10,149 nt of DNA from contig DLEF01000037.1 of the NCBI GenBank assembly GCA_002481545.1, positions 49,285 through 59,433 on the forward strand, in the 5' to 3' direction. Shown in pieces: positions 6,410-10,149 of this stretch (positions within the stretch are counted from its first letter, which is position 1; each line of letters opens with the position of its first letter). Position numbers and translations under genes: made by a program. The notes beneath the pieces are model-generated. The model was not told the origin of the DNA, made no database searches, and saw only the letters and a program-made list of their open reading frames with translations. Source of the stretch: Cyanobacteria bacterium UBA7753. GTDB lineage: Bacteria; Cyanobacteriota; Vampirovibrionia; Gastranaerophilales; Gastranaerophilaceae.

Positions 6410-6520
6410 AAATTTGTAGTTTTGCGGTGGAAATATATCTTTAATCGCAGATAAATGGCAACGATTAAAATATTAACAACATTACTCACTCTGCATTCAC
6501 TGAGTCCCTTCTTCATATTT

Positions 6521-6550
6521 ACCCCTGCCTGCCGTAGTATATTTTAGTTA
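6521..6550 (+). repeat. Intergenic element ACCCCTGCCTGCCGTAGTAT, copy C
   Basis: It shares ACCCCTGCC and TAGTAT with copy A (2754) and is followed by a T/A-rich tract. The upstream text CTCTGCA...CTTC also resembles 2727-2746. A further ATTTACCCCTAC lies at 6559-6570, just before the SD of the 59-aa gene. Confidence 0.5.
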
Positions 6551-6586
6551 AAAACCCATTTACCCCTACTAAATAAGGAGATTTTT

Positions 6587-6766
6587 ATGAAAATTATCAA
6601 TTTAATAACAAAAAATATTTTTGATTTACCCAAATCAGAGGCGGAGGAATTGTTGCAAAAGTCCTCTGATGTTTTCGCAAAAATAACCAAAAATAAAAAA
6701 ATATTGAAACTCAAACACTCAAATCTTAACGACGATAGTGTATTAAAACATATATTAGATGAATAA
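6587..6766 (+). CDS. 59-residue protein, unknown
   Basis: The ORF starts after AAGGAGATTTTT, the same SD style as the structural genes, and ends 17 bases before the tail adaptor ATG. The product is lysine-rich and helical (SEAEELLQKSSDVFAKIT, then LKHSNLNDDSVLKHILDE). No family is recognised. The SD and the tight spacing to the next gene make it a credible small gene of the virion operon. Confidence 0.6.
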   Translation: MKIINLITKNIFDLPKSEAEELLQKSSDVFAKITKNKKILKLKHSNLNDDSVLKHILDE

Positions 6767-6783
6767 AAAGAAAGGCGAAAATT

Positions 6784-7452
6784 ATGACACTTACATTACT
6801 TGACGTTTACAACAAGGTGGCGGAGCAGGCATGGTCGATGTTTGACAACGAAACCACAACCACGGACGATTTTGAACCCGCACTATTATCCGCAATTAAT
6901 AAGGCTTTGTGCGAAATTTGGGGTTCGTACCCGTTCGATTTCAGGCAAAAAGAAAAAACAATTTTGACTCAAAATAATATCAACAGGTATAGAATCCCCG
7001 ACGGTACGATTATGACAAAATCAACCGCGCACGGGGATAAATACGCTGTAATGCTTAACCGCAGATATTTAGACTATATCGAATATCCCGAAGAATATGA
7101 AACATGTTCGGGAAAACCGGAAGGATTTTTTATAGACAGGGAGCATTTGTGTTTTTATCCTATTCCTGACGGAATGTATCAAATAAAAATAAAATATTTG
7201 ACCTACGCGGTTGGCTATGACAGCACGGACAAACCGATTTACGCCCTGCGTGAGGCGACGGATAAGATATCCGTACCCGAAAAATATGGACAATTGTTCT
7301 TAAACACACTTATCTCAAAATCAATGATGTATGCGATTGCGGCTCCTACAGACGAGAACTATTCAGGCTATGCAATCCAATACGAAAAATCGTACAAACT
7401 CTTAATTAAAGCAGTCGGCGGAAGACGTCGTAATCGCAGAATTACATATTAA
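6784..7452 (+). CDS. Tail adaptor / head-tail connector, T7 gp11-like
   Basis: The 222-residue product resembles podovirus adaptor proteins that sit between portal and tail nozzle. Features are a helical N-terminus (LLDVYNKVAEQAWSMF), a second helix (FEPALLSAINKALCEIWGSY), PFDFRQKEKTI, then the beta strand pair NINRYRIPDGTI, the stretch EGFFIDREHLCFYPIPDG, MYQIKIKYLTYAV and a C-terminal helix with an Arg-rich end (GGRRRNRR). The SD is GAAAGG at 6770-6775. The assignment rests on this order of elements, length and the neighbouring nozzle gene; there is no catalytic motif to confirm it. Confidence 0.7.
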   Translation: MTLTLLDVYNKVAEQAWSMFDNETTTTDDFEPALLSAINKALCEIWGSYPFDFRQKEKTILTQNNINRYRIPDGTIMTKSTAHGDKYAVMLNRRYLDYIEYPEEYETCSGKPEGFFIDREHLCFYPIPDGMYQIKIKYLTYAVGYDSTDKPIYALREATDKISVPEKYGQLFLNTLISKSMMYAIAAPTDENYSGYAIQYEKSYKLLIKAVGGRRRNRRITY

Positions 7453-7530
7453 ATTTAAGAAAAATTCAGTTAATCCGCCAAAATAAAATTGATTAATTAT
7501 ATCACATAAATCCTAAAATAAAATGGCCAC

Positions 7531-7674
7531 ATGGACATATTTTTAAAAATAAAATCAAGTTATTATTGGGTTTTAGCGATTTACATTGTATCAATTTTTG
7601 CATGTGTTTTATTGACGGTGAAACTGAAACTTTGCCATACTATATGTATGGTTAGGCAAAATATTATATTGTAA
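7531..7674 (+). CDS. Possible 47-residue single-pass membrane peptide
   Basis: ATG at 7531 opens a frame ending at TAA 7672-7674. It has a lysine-bearing N-terminus (MDIFLKIKSS), one hydrophobic segment YYWVLAIYIVSIFACVLLTV (11-30) and a basic tail with two cysteines. A terminator follows 25 bases later. The SD is weak, so expression is doubtful. Size and topology would suit a small holin-like or regulatory membrane peptide, but this may be chance in AT-rich DNA. Confidence 0.38.
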   Translation: MDIFLKIKSSYYWVLAIYIVSIFACVLLTVKLKLCHTICMVRQNIIL

Positions 7675-7699
7675 GACCAAAAATATACATTACTTTTTT

Positions 7700-7734
7700 A
7701 GGGCTTTTCCGTTTTTCGGATAACCCTGTTTTTT
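7700..7734 (+). terminator. Rho-independent terminator
   Basis: AGGGCTTTTCCG (7700-7711) pairs imperfectly with CGGATAACCCT (7717-7727) over a TTTTT loop, and GTTTTTT follows. It would end transcripts from the tail adaptor region before the 169-aa gene. Confidence 0.65.
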
Positions 7735-7832
7735 AATCAATTTGTATAAATAAATTTAGAAAAATAAGTATGTTTTATCGGGGAAAGACATACTTTTTGT
7801 TATTTATTCCCCATAAGAATAAGGAGATTACT

Positions 7833-8342
7833 ATGTCAGAAGAAAATTTAGAACAACAAACCAATGCGACAAGTGAAACACAACAGCCTGCAACGGCGCA
7901 AGAAAATCAGGCTCAACAAAATACAACAGCGCCAAAATACAGCGCGGAATTTTTGCAAGGGTTATCAAATTTTGTTGTAAATCGTTATAACGAAGGCAAT
8001 AACAAAATCGCAAACAGACAAACAGCAATAGAGAAGAATTTGGCAGGTTATGACAGTAAAAATTATTCAAAAAATCAGGATTTTATGAACCTGTATACTG
8101 AGGCATTTGATGCGTTGGGCGATAAATTAGATACGAAAAAATTTATCGGTTTGGTTGATAAATATGTTGCCTCAATGGTTGCTGCAAAACAAAAGGAACA
8201 GTCCGCCAAAGATGAGAATAATTCTTTAACCGACAGTTTTGAACATCAAAACGGAACTTCTGCAAAAACAGGTACAAAATTAAGATTTCAAGATGTTCCG
8301 AGAGAAGAATGGTCAAAATATTTGGATAAATTAATCCATTAA
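7833..8342 (+). CDS. Acidic, Gln-rich helical virion-module protein, unknown (scaffold-like)
   Basis: The ATG at 7833 follows AAGGAGATTACT and is preferred over an in-frame ATG at 7770 without SD, giving 169 residues. The first 40 are low complexity, rich in Gln, Glu, Thr and Ala. The middle (about 50-130) is predicted helical (FLQGLSNFVVNRYNEGNNKI, FMNLYTEAFDALGDKL, FIGLVDKYVASMVAAKQKE), then a polar stretch and RFQDVPREEWSKYLDKLIH. Scaffold or internal virion proteins look like this, but scaffolds usually precede the coat gene, so the role is open. It sits between terminator 7700-7734 and the nozzle gene. Confidence 0.65.
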   Translation: MSEENLEQQTNATSETQQPATAQENQAQQNTTAPKYSAEFLQGLSNFVVNRYNEGNNKIANRQTAIEKNLAGYDSKNYSKNQDFMNLYTEAFDALGDKLDTKKFIGLVDKYVASMVAAKQKEQSAKDENNSLTDSFEHQNGTSAKTGTKLRFQDVPREEWSKYLDKLIH

Positions 8343-8386
8343 TTTATCTAAGTGATAGTCGCTGAAACAGTTTTACTAAAAGGATT

Positions 8387-8457
8387 GTGCGGAGTTAAAA
8401 ATGCCAAAAATTTATATTATTTTAATCAATAATGATTTTTAAACTTCGCACTTTTCT
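8387..8457 (+). terminator. Long-loop inverted repeat, possible terminator
   Basis: GTGCGGAGTTAAAAA (8387-8401) is nearly the reverse complement of TTTTAAACTTCGCAC (8437-8451), and a T-rich tract follows. The 35-base AT-rich loop is long for a terminator, so it may instead be an RNA processing or regulatory hairpin before the nozzle gene. Confidence 0.4.
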
Positions 8458-8477
8458 TTATTTTTAAAGGAGATTTT

Positions 8478-10025
8478 ATGGACACATACACTAATACAAT
8501 ATTGAGCAATAATTTTGTAGGGATAAGAAGGCAACATTCCTCTTTTTCAAACTCATTTATTTCCGCCTCCGATATACAAAATGTTGAACTTTTTAATACA
8601 GGCGTTAATTCCGGTATCGGTATCAGAACTATGAAAGGGAATGAATCTGTTTTTAAGTTTGAAGATGAGAGCGAGAAAATAATAAATGTTTTTGAAAGTA
8701 ATCAAAACAGAGAAAAGTTTTGCTTTATACATACGGAAACACAAACGGAAGGTAAAATTTATCTTTATGATACAGTCGCAAAAACCGTTACATTGAAAGT
8801 TTCGTCGTTGTCAGTTACTGGACAATCCGCGGGCTCTGATTTTGTTTTCGGATGGGCGGATTTGTTTGTTTTCACTAACGGAAAAGAATTTTTAACCATT
8901 CAATTGGAACATTATAACGATAACAATGAGTTGGAAGAGGTTAAGAAGTTTGAGCCGAAAGATGAGGAAGGACACACCGTAAAAGGGCTCGGAATGGTTG
9001 TTTTTAACGGTAGATTATGGGTGTTTAGCGGAAATGTTTTATGGTATTCCGTCAAGGGAGATTGTTACCATTTTGCAATGACAGGTTATACAACAGGCGG
9101 CGGGTATATAGAATTTGTAAAAGATATTACCGCAATTGCTCCGTATTTAGGAACTCTTGCCGTATTTCACAAGGACAGCTCCTCTCTCGTTTGTAAATCG
9201 ACAGGTGATGAATATTCTGTAACGGATGAATCCCCCGGCGGATGTGCGGGCAGTTCTGCCCTCGTTTTTCATGGAACACAACTGTATTTTTATGACGATA
9301 CGAAAAAATCCGTTTTTGCGTTCTCTCAAATTATCAACGGGGATAAGACTCTGTCCGACAACCTTGCAAAAGATGTTCAGGACGAGTTAATGACCATTAA
9401 TTCAAACGAAACTGAAAAGATAAAAATGTTATCCGTTATTCAATCCGACAGAAATGAGATTTGGTTTTTACTCCCTGCAGACGGGGAATATTCTACCATT
9501 CTTATTTATGATTATATCAGGTCAGAGTGGGTAAAGCGAAAATCACAATCTTTAAATAATATATTCAGTCTCGGAAATGAAATTCATTCCTGTTCAAAAA
9601 ATAAATTATTGAAAGAATATTCGGGGGATGATTTTGACGGTGAAACGATAAATTCGTTTTACAACTGTTCCCCACTTAATTTAGGGGTTGATAATACTAT
9701 GAAAATATTGTATATGCCCCCTCGCGTTACGCTTGATATGACAAATACCAATGATTTTTATGTCAAATATATCAATAATTATGACTCTTTCAAAAAGCAA
9801 AAAATAAAGCACATCAAAACTGATAACATAAAAAATGTGTTTTATTGGGATGTTTCGAGTTGGGACAGTGAGGCTGTATATAAGCCAAAAGAAACAAACT
9901 CGATAAAACGTATGCCGATATCCTGTTTTCAAACATTGGAAATAGTTTTTTATACCAATGCGGATAATCAGGGTTTTGCGATAAAGAATATAGAGTTTTC
10001 AAAAATAAAGGTGAAACAATTATGA
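8478..10025 (+). CDS. Tail nozzle / DNA-stabilisation protein, T7 gp12 and P22 gp10-like
   Basis: The 515-residue protein starts after AAAGGAGATTTT. It is rich in repeated beta-strand units with aromatic pairs, typical of the propeller-like nozzle proteins that extend the portal-adaptor channel and hold packaged DNA. Examples are FVFGWADLFVFTNGKEFLTI (about 122-141), GLGMVVFNGRLWVFSGNVLW (about 170-189), TLAVFHKDSSSLV, LYFYDDTKKSVFAFS, and NEIWFLLPADGEYSTILIYD before YIRSEWVKR. FSGNVLWYS followed by an aromatic stretch is a recurring element in such proteins. No signal peptide or enzyme motif is present. The next ATG overlaps its stop as ATGA (10022-10025), implying translational coupling. 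Confidence 0.75.
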   Translation: MDTYTNTILSNNFVGIRRQHSSFSNSFISASDIQNVELFNTGVNSGIGIRTMKGNESVFKFEDESEKIINVFESNQNREKFCFIHTETQTEGKIYLYDTVAKTVTLKVSSLSVTGQSAGSDFVFGWADLFVFTNGKEFLTIQLEHYNDNNELEEVKKFEPKDEEGHTVKGLGMVVFNGRLWVFSGNVLWYSVKGDCYHFAMTGYTTGGGYIEFVKDITAIAPYLGTLAVFHKDSSSLVCKSTGDEYSVTDESPGGCAGSSALVFHGTQLYFYDDTKKSVFAFSQIINGDKTLSDNLAKDVQDELMTINSNETEKIKMLSVIQSDRNEIWFLLPADGEYSTILIYDYIRSEWVKRKSQSLNNIFSLGNEIHSCSKNKLLKEYSGDDFDGETINSFYNCSPLNLGVDNTMKILYMPPRVTLDMTNTNDFYVKYINNYDSFKKQKIKHIKTDNIKNVFYWDVSSWDSEAVYKPKETNSIKRMPISCFQTLEIVFYTNADNQGFAIKNIEFSKIKVKQL

Positions 10026-10149
10026 CAAAAGTAAGAATTTATATCATGCAGAATCATTGCTTTATATTCAAACTCTCATAGAATAATGCAGTAAGGAGGA
10101 CAACTGTATATTCCGACAGGTTGAACAATGCAAAAAAAAACGACCGGTT
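10022..10149 (+). CDS. Start of a further virion gene, frame disrupted, truncated by the window edge
   Basis: ATG 10022 overlaps the nozzle stop but reaches TAG after 19 codons (10079-10081). Another frame over 10024-10083 reads smoothly as DKSKNLYHAESLLYIQTLIE, and from 10085 the ATG frame reads NAVRRTTVYSDRLNNAKKND. A coherent protein would need one base added in the AAAA run (10026-10030) and one removed near 10084. A decayed gene or errors near a contig end are both possible. AAGGAGG at 10093-10099 may be coding rather than an SD. Confidence 0.4.

Larger units (their letters stand above)
7453..7832 (+). other. Spacer between tail adaptor and the 169-aa gene
   Basis: These 380 bases are AT-rich and hold a possible 47-codon membrane-peptide ORF (7531-7674) and a hairpin terminator (7700-7734). 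A TATAAA near 7746 is a weak -10 candidate with no convincing -35. I see nothing else. Confidence 0.6.

Noticed and set aside
6440..6469. 8-bp inverted repeat TTTAATCG/CGATTAAA
   Set aside because: Short, AT-rich and without a following T tract; not enough for a terminator or operator.
8401..8442. 13-codon ORF MPKIYIILINNDF
   Set aside because: No SD; it lies in the loop of an inverted repeat in AT-rich DNA, expected by chance.
393..10081. Reassigned TAG codon (stop read as amino acid), as in some gut phages
   Set aside because: TAG ends the coat gene (3931-3933) and the lipase tail (950-952) right where the proteins should end, and the TAGs at 393 and 10079 are better explained by frame changes.

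Overview
This window looks like part of the virion-structure region of a tailed, short-tailed (podovirus-type) phage or prophage from an AT-rich bacterium. The evidence is a collinear plus-strand series: an HK97-fold/P22-type coat protein, a small head decoration-like protein, a T7 gp11-like tail adaptor, a low-complexity acidic helical protein and a gp12/P22 gp10-like tail nozzle protein. Most of these genes have strong Shine-Dalgarno (SD) sequences, either AAGGAGATT or AAAGAAAGG. The host cannot be named from sequence alone. Base composition and intergenic style would fit gut bacteria such as Gastranaerophilales or Firmicutes, but this is a guess.

Layout. Positions 78-2668 hold accessory cargo: a lipase-like gene split by a -1 frame change, a multi-pass membrane protein with its own promoter, and a DUF6973-like protein. 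A 371-bp spacer (2669-3039) carries repeats and a hairpin-rich leader before the coat gene (3040-3933) and a decoration-like gene (3962-4348), which ends in a strong terminator. A second cargo block (4477-6409) follows: on the minus strand a NERD-domain membrane protein and a small membrane protein, and divergently on the plus strand a second DUF6973-like protein. The structural series then resumes with a 59-aa protein, the tail adaptor (6784-7452), a spacer with a possible 47-aa membrane peptide and a terminator, a 169-aa protein (7833-8342) and the tail nozzle protein (8478-10025). The last 130 bases begin another gene whose reading frame is not coherent.

The most striking element is a constant C-terminal domain of about 81 residues, shared by the lipase-like protein and both DUF6973-like proteins. 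It holds a C-x4-H ... C-x3-H pattern and always ends in YFV. The three copies differ at many synonymous positions but are almost identical as protein, so they are diverged and apparently under selection. A variable enzyme-like N-terminus on a constant C-terminus, located among capsid genes and next to membrane-protein genes with their own near-leaderless promoters, suggests a family of phage-borne effectors. The shared tail may be for delivery, virion packaging or targeting, and the membrane proteins may be protective partners. This function is inference; the repeated architecture is directly visible.
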